Counted from the first letter of the stretch, positions 23,830-36,590 are shown. The stretch is DNA of 64,000 bases from Taenia hydatigena (GCA_036345935.2 JADWOT020000001.1:18495761-18559760), one strand, 5' to 3'. The notes: generated by a model not told the origin, from the letters alone. A program made the numbers and translations.

Positions 23830-24980
23830 CAAAACAGTTTTGACAAATAATCTGTGTGCGCAGTTGTCGATCTGGTCGGAATTGTTGCCTGATTAGTCAC
23901 TGCAATAAAGATGTGTCAAATGTGCGAATCTTTCGTGGTTGTCTATTTGCCATTTCATTCGTACGTCAGATCAGCAAAAATTGTAACGCCGTGTGTCGTT
24001 GGTTGGACCCGCAATTCTGCAAAGTTGCATGTCCTTGCCTTGAGAAGGAACGACATTTAATTCTGGAACTGCGGTCTAATGTGGCTGTGTCCACGACGCT
24101 GCTAAAAACGAGTTAATTCAAAATAGTCGGAAAATCACGAGTCAAAGCTGCCCTACCACATCTTACTGATCGCCTTCGGTGTAAATATGAGGAGATGTCT
24201 TGAAATCAAATAGCCAAATCAGTCCATAGCAGGAGTGTAATTTGCATTATAGCAGGAATGATTGGAATCGTAATTTGACCCTAGCCCACTTCCTTTCTAT
24301 GTGCTGCACATTCTGCCCAATGGAAGTTGTCGTAAAAGCAGACAAAGTTATTTTGACATTAGCTACACTGTACACCAGGGACGGACCGGTCAAAGCCATG
24401 CGTGGACTAATCCGCATTCTCTTGTCCATGCTAGCAATTCCTATGCATAATTTTGCATTTCCAATTAAAAAGGGTAGATAAATGTCAATTTTAGCAAATT
24501 AATAATTTTACCAATCTGCCACATAAAACGAATTGGATGAATTCAAAAGTGTAAATGTTGGATTGCTGAAGAACAGCTGCGCCGTTGGGATCCAAGAAAA
24601 AGCTGCCAAAATGCACATGCATCGTGCAAATGACGAAGGTGGGTACGTCGTCAGTGTGTGGAAAAGGATGGTTCGAGTGTTTCATTCGTAAACGCTTCTC
24701 CTCATCAGTATTAAATTACTCACTCGACTTGTCTCAGTAACGGTTACCACTTCTGCTTTTATCGTCGACATAAATCCATTCAATTTCCTCCATTTTAAAT
24801 ATAGATAACTCATCGGTCACCAATTGCAGACGACCTTATAATGCGACTCCATGTATTTGATAGTGTATGCAGTTTTCTTATGAAAATTATTCCTTAATAA
24901 ATAATTGTCATCAAAGTTCTCATCCTTAAAATCTAGAGGCGAGAACGAAAAACCAAAAAGTGTTACCATTCTTGTAGAAC
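23830..24980 (-). pseudogene. Element E1, copy A: unclassified decayed coding unit
   Basis: Several minus-strand stretches read as protein and recur in two other copies. The first, about 24,945-24,825, contains Asp-Phe-Lys-Asp-Glu-Asn-Phe-Asp-Asp-Asn-Tyr. After a one-base frameshift comes a segment with Met-Glu-Glu-Ile-Glu-Trp-Ile-Tyr-Val-Asp-Asp. A third, 24,685-24,491, contains His-Val-His-Phe-Gly-Ser-Phe-Phe-Leu-Asp-Pro and Gly-Ala-Ala-Val-Leu-Gln-Gln. The fourth is 24,429-24,247. A TGA and a TAA between the second and third stretches are shared by copies A and B, so they either predate the duplication or lie in an intron. The family is not recognised. It could be a mobile element or a duplicated cellular gene. 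Confidence 0.45.
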
Positions 24981-26860
24981 CACGATTTCAAATATTCTGA
25001 ATGCGCCACGGGAATCAAAGATGATTAAGATGTTTGACTGCCTGACACTTTTGATTGCTGTAGATGAGAGCAGGGTGTACGGGCCTCTCAACACGCTTAA
25101 CTACCTCATTGAGGATGCTGATGTGGCTATCAGTTTGGAATTCTAAGTATATTTACTGCCCTCTTACTTCTGTCCCTTGGTTCTTGCTGTTGCAAGGTGA
25201 ACATCTCACCTAATTGTAAAGTCCAAGTCAGCCCTAGGTGTGCTATGACACCCACCAGCCTGGTAGTAGTGTTTCAATGTGTCCTTAGGGATGGGGGTAA
25301 GTAATGGGATAGGTAAAGTGGGAAAGCTTGTATGCCACCTGCGTGAATGCTAGAAGGCAAAGGACACACAGAGTAGTGTAATTACTCATGCAATAATTCA
25401 GAACGATGCAACTGCAGGGGAGGCAGAAACGCAACTTGTTCTTCTGCCTTATTAGACACATGATTCCTCCCGATCCGAACTCATATTCGAATGGTTGGGG
25501 TGAAGACATCTGAAGTATTATAACTCCACACACATTGATTAGCAGTGCGTTTTTATTCCGATTTCCGGGTAATTATTACTTTATCGTGATGATTTTTGTA
25601 CTTATTGTATAAAAATGCTGATAGTTACCTTCATTTTTACCCATTTGGGCTTCAACCACCAACCGCAGCATTTACACCTTTATTTGCTGGAAATGAGTGG
25701 GTGGAGACTATAAGACTGCAATGCACAATAAATTGAGCGGCTAGCGATTCTTTTAAAAACTAAACCACCCATTAAGTTCATTGGTGCGCAAGTCACAGAC
25801 GCTTTGAAATAACTTTTCTGGCCAAGTAATCTCCCAAATGCAATGCCATGTGTGACCTCAGACATTGTTGCTTTAACATTGAAGGTGGCTTTGTGAGCAA
25901 ACGCGCTACTGGGGCATCGTAACAGTTACAGATCATCGTAGTCGTACAATACCACAATTTTGATACAATCATCGTATCTTTTCATTCTTTAGAGACAGTT
26001 ACTATTTCAAGTCTCACATAAAGGCAGACGCAAATGAATCAATAGCTTTGGTTAAATTTTGGTTCGCCATAATAGTTCTAAAGCAGAATGCCATTACCAA
26101 TCTGAAGTACTTTAGTGGTAGTGGAAGAGACGGAAAGAATAAGCCAACTATTGATTGCTCCATGATAAGATGTCGGAGTCACTGCTTAGACATTGGTTTG
26201 CTACATAACTGCTTAGGCTTATTTTCATGCGAGTCTTTTGGGCGCAGTCTAAAGCTCACCATTTCGTGATGACAGAGAATTTGGACAGGTGTTGGTATAT
26301 CTGAGTTGCCCAACATGGAACAGCGTTTGTCCCAAGAATATACGATGGAGTCAAGCGGTGGATGATGCGTTTCCTTAAGCAAAATCTTTCTCAAAATGGG
26401 CGATAGTAAAAGTTTTCTATTTGTAAGTGTTTCGAGCTGTGCTCATTGTTCCTGGAGTTGATTAATCTTTTAAGCGATTCCGTGACAACATTTTGTGCAC
26501 TGATCAGATATTCGAGGCAAGGTCTTTTACGCCCCAGTCAAAAGTTTACGCGAATGACCACTCGACACCATAGGCTGAGACTCACCACGGCCTATAAAAT
26601 CACTGATAGGCATGGCATTGTCTTTTCAACGTTAATCTTATCATTGTGTGGAGATATTCAAGCAAAAGCAGGAGGGCAAGGATTTGACGACCAACAAGAA
26701 TGCCATCAGCCGTCTGAGAAGGGCGTGTGAGGTGGCAAAGAAGACGTTGAGCTCTTCCAAGTACGCACACATAGATGTGGACGCCTCATTTGAAGGAAGT
26801 AATTTTGGTATGAGTCTCACACGGACCCATTATGAACATTTGTGCTTTGATCTCTTTCAG
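23930..26860 (+). repeat. Inverted segmental duplication (E1-spacer-HSP70), left copy
   Basis: From E1 through the spacer into HSP70, this block matches 61.08-64.0 kb in opposite orientation with high by-eye similarity. Examples are 25,300-25,560 against 62,640-62,380, and 26,440-26,640 against 61,480-61,275. The right copy runs off the end of the window, so the full extent is unknown. Confidence 0.85.
24981..26639. other. Spacer between E1 and HSP70
   Basis: No gene was recognised. It is shared in inverted form with 61.28-62.95 kb. A TATAAAA at 26,593-26,599, kept at 61,319-61,325 in the other copy, lies about 45 bases before HSP70 homology begins. That could be a relic promoter or chance. 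Confidence 0.45.
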
Positions 26861-27783
26861 AGGACTCTGGGTCCGGTGGAACAAGCATTAAATAATGCAG
26901 GGTTGGAAAAGGATGATGATAGCGAGACATTAATGGTAGGCGGATCGACTTGTATTCCGAAGGTGCAGCAGTTGTTGCAGAAATCTTCAATGGTAAGCAG
27001 TTGAACAATTCCATAAATTTGGACGAGGCAGTGGCATATGGTGCGGCGTTGCTGGCGTCCAATCTGGCTGATGACAAGTCGGAGAAGGTACAGAATTTGG
27101 TGTTACTGGAGGTGGCGCCAACCTCACTGGGTGTGGAGACGGCAGGTGGTGTGATGACGACGTTGATAGAGAGCAACACGAAAATCCCGACAAAGAAGAC
27201 CAAGATCTTCTTCACGTGTTCGCACAATCAATTGAGTGTGTTGATGCGGGTGTACGAGGGTTAGCGTGCGATGACAAGAGACAACAAATTGTTGGGCGAA
27301 TTCGAGTTGTCAGGTATGCTACCGGCACCGCGTAGAGTACCTCAGATCGAGGTGTCCTTCGACATTGACAAAAATGGCATTCTCAATATGACGGTGGTGG
27401 ACAAGTCGTCAGGGCGGCGCAACAGCACCACCATCACGATGGGCAAGGATCTTCCTTCGGAGAAGGAGATACAAAAGATGATGAATGACGCAGAAAAATT
27501 GAAGTTGGAGGATGAGAAAGAGAGCAGCAGGATAGCAGCGAGAGCCATTCTGGAAAACTACGTTTGCAGCATAAGATCGAAAATGGATGACGATGAAGTG
27601 AAAGAGAGTGTTTCGGCAGAGTTTCGGCAAAGTATACTTACGAGGCGTGAGACGACTCTTAGGTGGATGAATTCCGGCCAACAGGTCACAAAGGAGAACT
27701 ACGAGCTTGTGTACAACAATTTGAAGACTGTACATCCCAATTATGTTGACGACGAACCTCGGTTAGTAAGCATGGGGTTTTGA
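26640..27783 (+). pseudogene. HSP70 pseudogene, 5'-truncated
   Basis: The translation follows the HSP70 chaperone from the middle of the ATPase domain through the peptide-binding domain. Recognisable words are [29 protein letters not shown] and Pro-Gln-Ile-Glu-Val-Ser-Phe-Asp-Ile-Asp. The first half of the ATPase domain, including the phosphate-binding start, is absent. A one-base deletion at about 26,981 shifts the frame after Lys-Val-Gln-Gln-Leu-Leu-Gln. A TAG at 27,262-27,264 replaces a Glu codon in Tyr-Glu-Gly-Glu-Arg-Ala-Met. After that the frame is open to 27,783, ending short of the usual C-terminal tail. It lacks introns, so it may be a processed copy. The many substitutions mean it is old or comes from a divergent paralogue. 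Confidence 0.92.
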
Positions 27784-28746
27784 CAACTGGGACGCACAGC
27801 TTTGCACATTTGGCCTTAGAAAACGTAGGGTAACAGTAACCCACTCGGCTATCATTTATCATTATCAATATTGTTGTTTATTATTTGTCATTACCCATCT
27901 TTACTTACTTCTTTATTCATTTTCTCGTGACCCGCGCTTAGTCTGCTAGGAATTCGAAGCAGCTGTCTGTGCGAATAACTTGTGCCCGAATAAGCAATTG
28001 TGCACACATTCTTTACTATCAAGCCGATGGTAAGTGTGTCATCAAACTTGATGGGGTAATTTGACTAAAGACTAGGGTTTTTGGGGGTAACGCTCTGCAC
28101 CGGAACCTAAAAACATATCATTAGTCGATCTGTTGCCAAATTTACAATTGTATCAAGTGGGATTGGCTGCCGAGATCTTTAATGTGCCCTACTCAGAGCA
28201 TTAGGAATAGGGTAAGAACTGGTTTCGCCAAGTATTTGCCCCTCGTAGAGCTAAAGAGGTTGATGATGTGTTGAAGTTTGGCGATATACAAATGCCACTT
28301 GACAAATTGAATCGAACCACTGTACTGAATTCGAGATTGGGTAGGATACTTGTATGCAATTGCCACACTCAGGCATTTCATGGGAAAAGATAAAATGCCA
28401 AGAAGAGTGTGAGGGAGCGGTTGGTGTTGCTTTAAATGTGGCTTTATTTCTATGAATGTCCCATGTCTTTTGCAGAACTAACATATTACTTATGCCGAAT
28501 CAAGCCTTGTAGCATCCACTAAAGTGGTAGACGTTTGTGTCGAAATTGATGACGAGCCTCGCATTGACTACTAGTGTGAAATAGTGAGGCTAAATCTAGG
28601 AGAGAACCATTAAAGTAAACAAAGGTGAGTTTTTAAAAGAATTGTAAAAGGGCAGCCTAATAGGGATTTGTGAGATGCATTGTTAGGTTCGTTTGGTTGT
28701 ATGATCGCCCTTAAATTCAAGTGTTTACTTAGTGAACGCTCCTTCA
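27784..28746. other. Unassigned spacer
   Basis: AT-rich sequence after the HSP70 pseudogene. No gene or repeat was recognised. Confidence 0.45.
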
Positions 28747-28998
28747 ATGAATAGCCATTCTGGACCAACTTTTTGTCTTTTCACGTCGCTTCTCGTCATT
28801 CTGGTGCTCCTATCGTCACCAAAGCCTCGCGGCCAGTTTGTGTGCTCCTTATGGGGAGATGCCTCAACAGCCAGTGATGGGATCATTTTTCGTTCTTCGA
28901 CTCCTTGTGACCCAGTCTTATGTGGTTCTTACAGCTTCGATCACGATGCTGCACGTCATAGTGAGATTTGTGTAAGCAAAGAGCAAAGCATGGCTTGA
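28747..28998 (+). CDS. Possible secreted small Cys-containing protein
   Basis: An ATG-started frame of 83 codons. About nine polar residues come first, then a strongly hydrophobic run (residues about 10-22, Phe-Cys-Leu-Phe-Thr-Ser-Leu-Leu-Val-Ile-Leu-Val-Leu) ending in Ser-Ser and Pro, which resembles a signal peptide. The rest is short, contains four further cysteines and no lysine until near the end. A GTAAGC donor-like site near the end of the frame (after Glu-Ile-Cys) could make this a first exon. No family was recognised and no partner exon was found. A chance frame is possible. Confidence 0.3.
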   Translation: MNSHSGPTFCLFTSLLVILVLLSSPKPRGQFVCSLWGDASTASDGIIFRSSTPCDPVLCGSYSFDHDAARHSEICVSKEQSMA

Positions 28999-31900
28999 AG
29001 GTGTGTGAAGTTAGAATGCATTCATGCACACCACTTGATGCACTTTCATTCAAAGATTTCTTTGCCACATCCAACTCAAAGGAATTCAGTCAACGACTGA
29101 TGAAACATAGAGGTGGTTGCCATAGGAATCACAAGTGGACAGGCTAGGCCAATCTCCTCTGTTGATTTGATTTCGTCGGCCGCTGTCACATTCATCTGCA
29201 AATGTTTTAGATTGGTGGAGTTAACCAGCCTGAAATTCGTTGGGATGCGCAGTGCAAATGCACAATGGACCGAATTATAAAACCAGAAAAGATGAATGCA
29301 CTTGGATGAGAGTAGAATGACCATTTGAGGGGGCGCAGAGGTATAACTAAAAATATCTAGTAACAATGAGCAATCATTTTTGGACACTTTTGCATAGCCG
29401 AAGCGTTCATCTCTCTAAATACATCAGCCTTAATGGAGACATAGCAGAGAGCATATGTAGGAGCTCCTTCCTTCACTTGTTATGCTCTGTGGGATGGCTG
29501 CCTTCTTTACATGTAATAATAAGTGCCTCTGATTTTGAAGTGCTTATGTGTGAATGTGTGGTAATGTGGCATTTATTTAACTTTACATACTAAAGTGCTG
29601 GAACTCTTTAGCCCTAACAGCTTTGTCATTGGTTGAGGCTTCCTTTTCGGTTTGGGTTTGAGTTTGGCTATGGTAAGATAAACGCTGTCGATTTTGTTTG
29701 TTTGAGCACATACAGCTAAATAAAGCCAAAATAAGTGCACATCTGAATGAGATTACAGCCCTTAAACACATTATAATCACAGTAGCTACCATAGTATAGG
29801 CCATTGAGTGTCAGTGCTACTAACGTTAAAACATTAAGCTACAGAGCGTAGTGAAGATACCATGACGCCTCGCGCTTTGGAAACCCGGATTTCTCACTCG
29901 ATTTAATCATTTTCTCTACATTCTTGTTCTTGTTACTTTCCATACAAATGATGCTCTTGCAAATTCAGCCTGTTCCACTTCGTCGTCAATGCAGAAATTG
30001 CTCGACACAAAGCTCGCACGTGTTGATAATGTCGATTTTCTCGAGGCGGAGAGAAGCGAATTTGTGTCTGCGCTACCTGTGACAAAAAGAAGAATGGCAT
30101 TGCCAAACAACTCATAAATACCGTTTACAATTGAATTGGAACAATTTCGTTACACGACTTTGTTATCACGAATTCTTTGTCACGTAGCTTTGCATGCTAC
30201 ATGATTTGGTGAGCAGCAGTGGTTACACTTTCGCGTGACATTGACGTAATGTTAATAGAATTGACTGAATTAGTTGGCATAGCGACTGACCTGACATCCA
30301 CTCGACTAAAGTGGCACATAATGAGGAGAACACTGGAAAAGGCGGCAGAGCGCTAGCAGTTCTCCGAAGTTTGACACAACACTGGCAATGTACTTTGCAA
30401 TGGTTGCTTTTTATGCAAGGTGACGCATTGGCTTTCAGAAGTGCTCTTCACTTCCTCTCAAACAAACTTTTGGCAAGTCGTAGCCGCTTATAATTAATGT
30501 GATCAGTCCTTCGTTCCTGTGCTCTCGTGTTCCTCCCTTGACTTCCAATCACTGAGCTGGAGCATGTCACGCCTGTGGGAATTTGAGATTGGTACTAATG
30601 CAATGTTAGCGGACTCTTTCGCGTTTCGCTAGGTCCTTTTGTCAAAAAAATGCATAACGTGAAGTGCTGGGGCGAATAGCACGATTCAAGTGGCATAAGA
30701 AAGAACCTCAATATATTAGTTCGTTGTACTCTCGGAGGCACTAGCTCTGACATCTCCATTTCTCCCTCCCTTCCTGACTTTCAACGATAAAAAGACCCAT
30801 GACTTTAACGTTGTGTTAATCTGGTTTTGGATCTCAAACTGATTCCATTAATTTACCATCCTCCGTCTGATTGATGCGCTTGCTCCTAGTCGCCTAACAT
30901 TTCTAGAAGATCCATCTTTCACGATTTGGAATCCTTTTGCAAGCATTGCGGCCAAGTCCATCTCAGTTGGTCCCATCAATTTTGTACGCTGTCTGACCCG
31001 ATTTCTATACGACCCGTAAATTAGGTAAATGATAGAGGATTCAATAGATAGATATTTGAGAAACAGATAATAGATAAAGGAGTAAACAACGAGGCACGTA
31101 AGTCTTCAGATAGACCACTCTAGTTTTGGCACTGCGACAGATAATGAGATGTGTGTTTTAAAGCCGAAAGAACAACGTTTAAACATTTTTCTCACAAGAA
31201 AAGTGATTTAAGGTAGCACTTGATGGGGCACTGATTTGTGCAATTCGCCAAAGTCTAATGATAGTGATCCTCGCTTGTATGCCTTCCTCAAGTCATCGGC
31301 GCTCCGTAAACAAAAGGAATTGGTGTTGAAATCGTACCAGTTGTCAGCGACCTATTTCATCTTGGAATAAGTACTGAATGCACCTAACATTTGTCACTTG
31401 TCAATTAGTCGGGCACACCTCACGCTTCCCAATAAATGAGAAGAAAATTTAGCATCTAAACTGTAGGGGAGGTTATTTTTTGGAAAAACCACCATTCCCT
31501 CAAAGTCCTGCAACTGAGGGTGCGCATTCACTCTGTAGCACGCAGTTGTTGATGCCCACGATTATATGTGGAATGATATAACAGTTTCGCCATATGCAAA
31601 TAGTCAGCCTCTATGCATCCGAATAGCGCAATAGGCCAGATGCAATCACCTGGTTTGAAGAGGATTAGAATGGTTTTTTAAGGGCCGACATCGTGACGGA
31701 GGAAAGGTATGTTTCCGCACGCTGCAGCAGTAGCAGTGGCCAATGGGGTGCCAGTAGGACCATCTGTACTTACACCAATGTTGCCGAGTGAGAGAATCAC
31801 TTGCTGTGAAAGGTTCAATGTTAGAGGATAGGAGAAAGATGTGCTTTATCTCCAAAAGAAGCAATAACGGCAAGCATAATTCAAATTTACAGTAGATTAA

Positions 31901-34900
31901 ATAAAAAGGAAGTGTAATAGTAAGTAGACAGTGAACAGCAAATGAGCAGACCGAAATAGATAAAATGGTTGCTGTAGGAACGCCATGCATATGAAGTGAT
32001 ACGATGGCAATAGTCGGTCTCGGTATGCATTACTCTAATATGAAATTCCACACTCCGAAAACACTTGTTAAGGCATATTAATTTTTAATTGCATTGATTA
32101 CAGTTGAGCCTCTTCAGGTTGTCTGGATCATGAGAGAGTGGTGTTGCTAGCATAGTTAGCAGGCCATCTTGTGGCAACCCATCGCCAGCGCTGTTACAAT
32201 TCCATCCATTATGGCACCCTGCGGCAACAAATCGTTTTGGGCGGTTAGAGTGATAGTAACACGGGCCATGTGAGAGTCAAATTTCCTTCCAAGTCTCATC
32301 AGCAGTGCCGTATTTTTGCGTGCCATGGTTTTTAGCTCCAGAGCAGCCACCTTCGACCTCCTACCTATCGGGATGATGTTGAGAGTTATCTTGACAATAC
32401 CCGAGTCTGCGATCTGCATAAGTTTCCTCTACTGAATTAACTATGTCACTCTTTATGGTTGGGACCGTGGGATGATCAATGCAAACACACTAGGTCATGG
32501 GAATGAAGACATCGATCACCATAAGAGCTGGGCCCATTGATGAGGCAGCTCTGACCGCCGCCCCCACACCGGAGGTTATTCTGGCCGATACCGGCACAAC
32601 AGCAAAAGCAGCAGATGTGAACGCTTCCATTTCAACAATGAAATAGGAGTAGCTCAACCGTGTTCATGGGTGGTAGTAGCCTTACTCCACACGTCAGTGG
32701 AAATAGATATAGTTGCTGAATGTACGGCAGTTCCAACAAGTGAAGCTAGTTTGCACTCTGAACGCAGCACTCGATGTGCAGGACGACATCGCTAGGGTGT
32801 GTTCACAATCGTTGCTTTTGTGTAACAAGTCACCTAACTGATGAACGACTTTCTTATTCCAAAGTTGAGTGAGGCGTTGTGGTCCATGTCCACGTGCCTC
32901 ACCCTTGAAAGCATGTCAAATGACTTTGTTACGACCATGCGTTCGGGGTTTCTGAGCTTCGCCTTTCTTGTTAATCTACAGATGCGCACACAAAATATGT
33001 ATGTTCTTTCTAAGGAGATGAGCAAACAGGTCAAATCATCATCCTGACTCCTCGCCTTTCCCTGATGAAGTGGTAAGTGAATAGCTAATATTAAGTTCCA
33101 CAAAGCCAGTTTTGTCTGTTTTGTTCTATTCCCTCCTCCCATTTGTCCAATTGTCTCTATCTGCCCATATTTTTTGCTGCTTCTTATTTTCCGTAACATT
33201 TGAACATAGTACCTCTGACCTCTAATGTACGTGCCCGCGTGAGTGATCTTGGTTAAGGTTTGTTGACCCGTTTCCATCTCTTCGAGATCCTTAGGTGTCA
33301 TCGCCTCCGCACGTGTTGTGACTTACTCTCTGTAACGCTAGCACTTTGTGGTACGGTGCTAGAATTACTTTTCTCCTGTGAGCAACTTGGGTTTTGCCTG
33401 AGCTAACCGTTGACTACAAAGTAAGCTAGTGGTAAAAAATGCGTGTTATCGCGTGGTTTATTTTTCATTTTGCGGAAGGACAGTAATTGAACATTAAGCT
33501 GCATATTCCTCCGACAGCCTCACTGCCCTCAGTAGTTATAGGGAAGTCTGTTTCTCAGTTCAGTGGATAACGCCGGGATCGGGGAAGGGCCGTAAGAGAG
33601 ACGGGGTACACCAGGTGCGTTTCCTTTCCATTAGGAGTAGTGGGGCAGATTATGTAGTTATGACTTAATTATGCCAAAACAAAGAGCAGATATGGCTTTG
33701 GGTTGTAAGAAATATTCTAACATTTTTTGTTATTCAACTGTTTTTTAATAACTACTGTTTTAAAATGCCTATCGTATTAATGTCCCCTGACTTCAAGTTT
33801 GACCACTTGACAAACAAATTCAAAAACGAAACTAAATGTTCGAAGTGAAAATCATGCAACCCTCTCTCCGATGATATGCAGAGCCATGAGACTTCTCTGA
33901 GGACGAAGAGGACTTAATACTCAAATGCAATGTGCATGTACTTGACACTACTGGCACGGCCCAGAGTTCAGCTACCCGACAAAGGCAAAATATCCTAATA
34001 AGTCTTTATAGTCAAGCCCAAGAGGCAAACAAGCAGCCAAGGTTATTGCAATAACGTGAAGAACAAGAAATATAGCATTTTAGCCTGGAGTGAAATACAC
34101 TCAGCAGCAATGCATATTTAATGGGAAGCATCTAAGAAAAATGACTGCAACTATAGATTAATTAACATTTGTCCCATCTTAGTGTATCAGTCAACATTGG
34201 TAAAGCAGTTTAACACAGACTAAATTCTAAAGTTGCTTGCAAAAAGCTAAAAGTGCAATTGCCCTTGTTAAATAAGTTTCGCGGCATATGCCTAACATTT
34301 GTATTGACGCATGTCCTTAAAACAGCATTGTAATAAAAATTTCGAGATTATAAGAATCTGGGAGAAACCGTTGGTTTCTTTCCTAAAGCAAATAACCTGT
34401 AGATTATTTTGGCGTCTTAACATGAAGGGTTAACGCAGCACCTGCATTCCCTCCTTTCACCACTAATTTTTTGCCCATCTACATGACTAGAGGGATTTCA
34501 AACCCCCAGAATTATGAAGAGAATCATTTCTTAATGGCTCGCATGCGTCCTAAGAGCATTTTAGAGAAACCAACCTCAGCTATTTAGCAAGTAGTCTCCA
34601 AAGTTGTTTCTGTGAATTCCGTAAGTCATAGATTATAATGGGTAACTCTGTCAAGATTAACCAAAAGCTGGGTGGACGTATTTTCAGGTAATTCAAATGG
34701 AATGACAGCAAGCCTTGACAATGGAGAAAGAGGTTCATTCCAATGCTTCAAGGTAACTTGTAGATGATTCGACAAGCACTGCATGTAACAGTGTGCACAA
34801 GACAAGCACATATCGTAGTTAGAAAGGACTATTAGAAAAAAAAGGCAATGGAAAGCATTCGACATCGCGTTGGCTGCTGATATTGATGAGGGATTAAGAG

Positions 34901-35050
34901 AAGGAGGAAGAGAGGCATGTGTGACACTACTGCATAATGCATTGTACAATGCTGTGCTAACCTGTAGAGCTATACCAGAATTCGTTAGGGGACAAGAAAG
35001 TGACCAAATCAGGAGCGGAAAGTAGCGGAATTGTCTTCTGAAGGACAGCA
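28999..35050. other. Large region without a supported gene
   Basis: Open frames of 85-155 codons occur on the minus strand (31,646-31,990; 32,156-32,419; 32,834-33,301; 34,626-35,051), but none has a recognised domain, a repeated counterpart in the window or clear splice borders. The 31.7-32.0 kb frame is hydrophobic and the 32.8-33.3 kb frame is basic. Confidence 0.4.
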
Positions 35051-35251
35051 ATGAACTTGTTTTGCCTTTTCAATTGCGTCGAAAATAATGACGGTGGTCC
35101 CAACATTCTGTCCTGTGGTCACACAGCCTACGAAACCGTCTGCAGAGGAGAGCTATATAATGCGTTTGTTGGTTGTTTAAAGACTGATTTCGGTGGGCTG
35201 GTCAGTAGTCTCATGCCTCTTTCTGTACGGAGAATATGCACATTCTACTAA
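35051..35251 (+). pseudogene. RING-finger-like fragment
   Basis: The 66-codon ATG frame begins with Phe-Asn-Cys-Val-Glu-Asn-Asn-Asp and then Pro-Asn-Ile-Leu-Ser-Cys-Gly-His-Thr, which matches the middle of a C3HC4 RING finger (the Cys-x-His knuckle preceded by Pro-x-x-Leu). The next expected ligand is Tyr (TAC, one step from TGC), the following Cys is one residue late, and no final Cys-x-x-Cys pair is present. RING fingers recruit E2 ubiquitin enzymes; this fragment could not fold as a complete one. It may be an exon of a decayed ubiquitin ligase or a coincidence. Confidence 0.3.
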
Positions 35252-35867
35252 AGCAATATCTCCTTCCGTCTAAAGGGAATTCTAGGATTTGGTTCAACCT
35301 GCTTGGAAGAAGCTGCTTTTCAATAATTTCGGCGTGGTGTTTTTCCTTCAACGTTTGTCAGAGACTTAGCTTGTTTATCTTTGTATCTATTGTTGGTTAG
35401 CAAGACACTTCGGGCCCCATTTACCTACGTAAATAAGTATGCATGTAGAAATCACATTCCATCCATCTAATATGCACAGAATTACACAGGGTAGCACTAT
35501 CTAGAGCAGGGCAGGGCAGAGTAGCTCATTGACGGTCATCAAGAAGTCGTATGCAATGGACAAGGCAGAAGAGGATAGAGATGATGGAAAGAGACACGCA
35601 GACTTGATCGGTAGCGTCTTGCAATGCTTATCCCATCTCGCAAGGTGGTGCCTCCCGTATCTAATCTACGAGTCTCGTGACTGCACTAGTCTACACCTTA
35701 CCTCCTCCGCTATTACTGTTGTGTGATTAGTAGAACTCGTTTACTCAACTCCTATGTGCTAAGCAGTTGGTGTTAGGAATCGAGAAGATTGGCCCATATC
35801 TATTGATGCTCTCGAGACAGCATTTTCAAAAACTCTGTATCAAACTTAAAAAATGAACTAATATTGC
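35252..35867. other. Unassigned spacer
   Basis: No gene recognised. The abrupt start of E1 homology at about 35,868 marks its right border. Confidence 0.4.
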
Positions 35868-36590
35868 ATTTCGGCAGCTTTATCTTGGATCTCGATGGCG
35901 CAGCTGTTCTTCAGCAATCCACCATTTGCACTTTTGAATTTATCATATCCGTTATATTTGGCAGATTGATAAAATTATTAGTTTGCTGATTTTGACATTT
36001 ACCTAATCTTTTTAATTGTAAAAGAAAAATCATGCATGGGAATTGCTAGCATGGACAAGAGAATGCGGATCAGTCCACGTATGGCTTTGACCGATTCGTC
36101 CCTGGTGTACAGTGTAGCTAATGTCAGAATAACTTTGTCTGCTCTTAAGACAACATCCATTGAGCAGAATGCACAAAACATAGACGAGAAGTTGGCTCGG
36201 GTCAAATCACGATTCTAGTTATTCCTGCTTTACTGCAGCTTTGACTCGTGATTTTCCGCCCATTTTGAAATGACTCGTTTTTAGCAGCAATGCGGACACA
36301 GCAACATTAGACCGCAGTTCCCGAATGAAATGTCGGTCTATCCTAAGACAAGGGCATACGACTTTGCAGAATTGCTGGTCTAACCAACGACGCACGGTGT
36401 TACAACTTGTGCTGATCTGACTTATGAATGAAATGGCAGATAGACAACTGTGACAGATTCACACAATTGGCTCATCGTTATTGCAGTGATTAATTAGGCA
36501 ACAAGGTGGCGGCCTGACGAACTGTGTCGATATAATTTCGACCAGATCGACGACTGCGCGCACATATCATTTGTCGAAAACTGTTTTGTT
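35868..36590 (+). pseudogene. Element E1, copy C (partial)
   Basis: Matches the minus strand of about 24,600-23,830. It starts at the His-Phe-Gly-Ser part of the third coding stretch and includes the fourth stretch, open here at 36,036-36,218 with the Lys-Arg-Met-Arg-Ile-Ser-Pro-Arg-Met word. It ends near 36,590, where copy A meets the inverted arm. The 5' part of E1 is missing. Small indels break the frame before and after the fourth stretch. Confidence 0.6.

Noticed and set aside
32834..33301. 155-codon basic minus-strand frame
   Set aside because: No recognisable domain, no counterpart elsewhere in the window and an overlapping open frame on the opposite strand.
34626..35051. 141-codon minus-strand frame
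   Set aside because: No domain, no splice context, no repeat support; composition is not distinctive.
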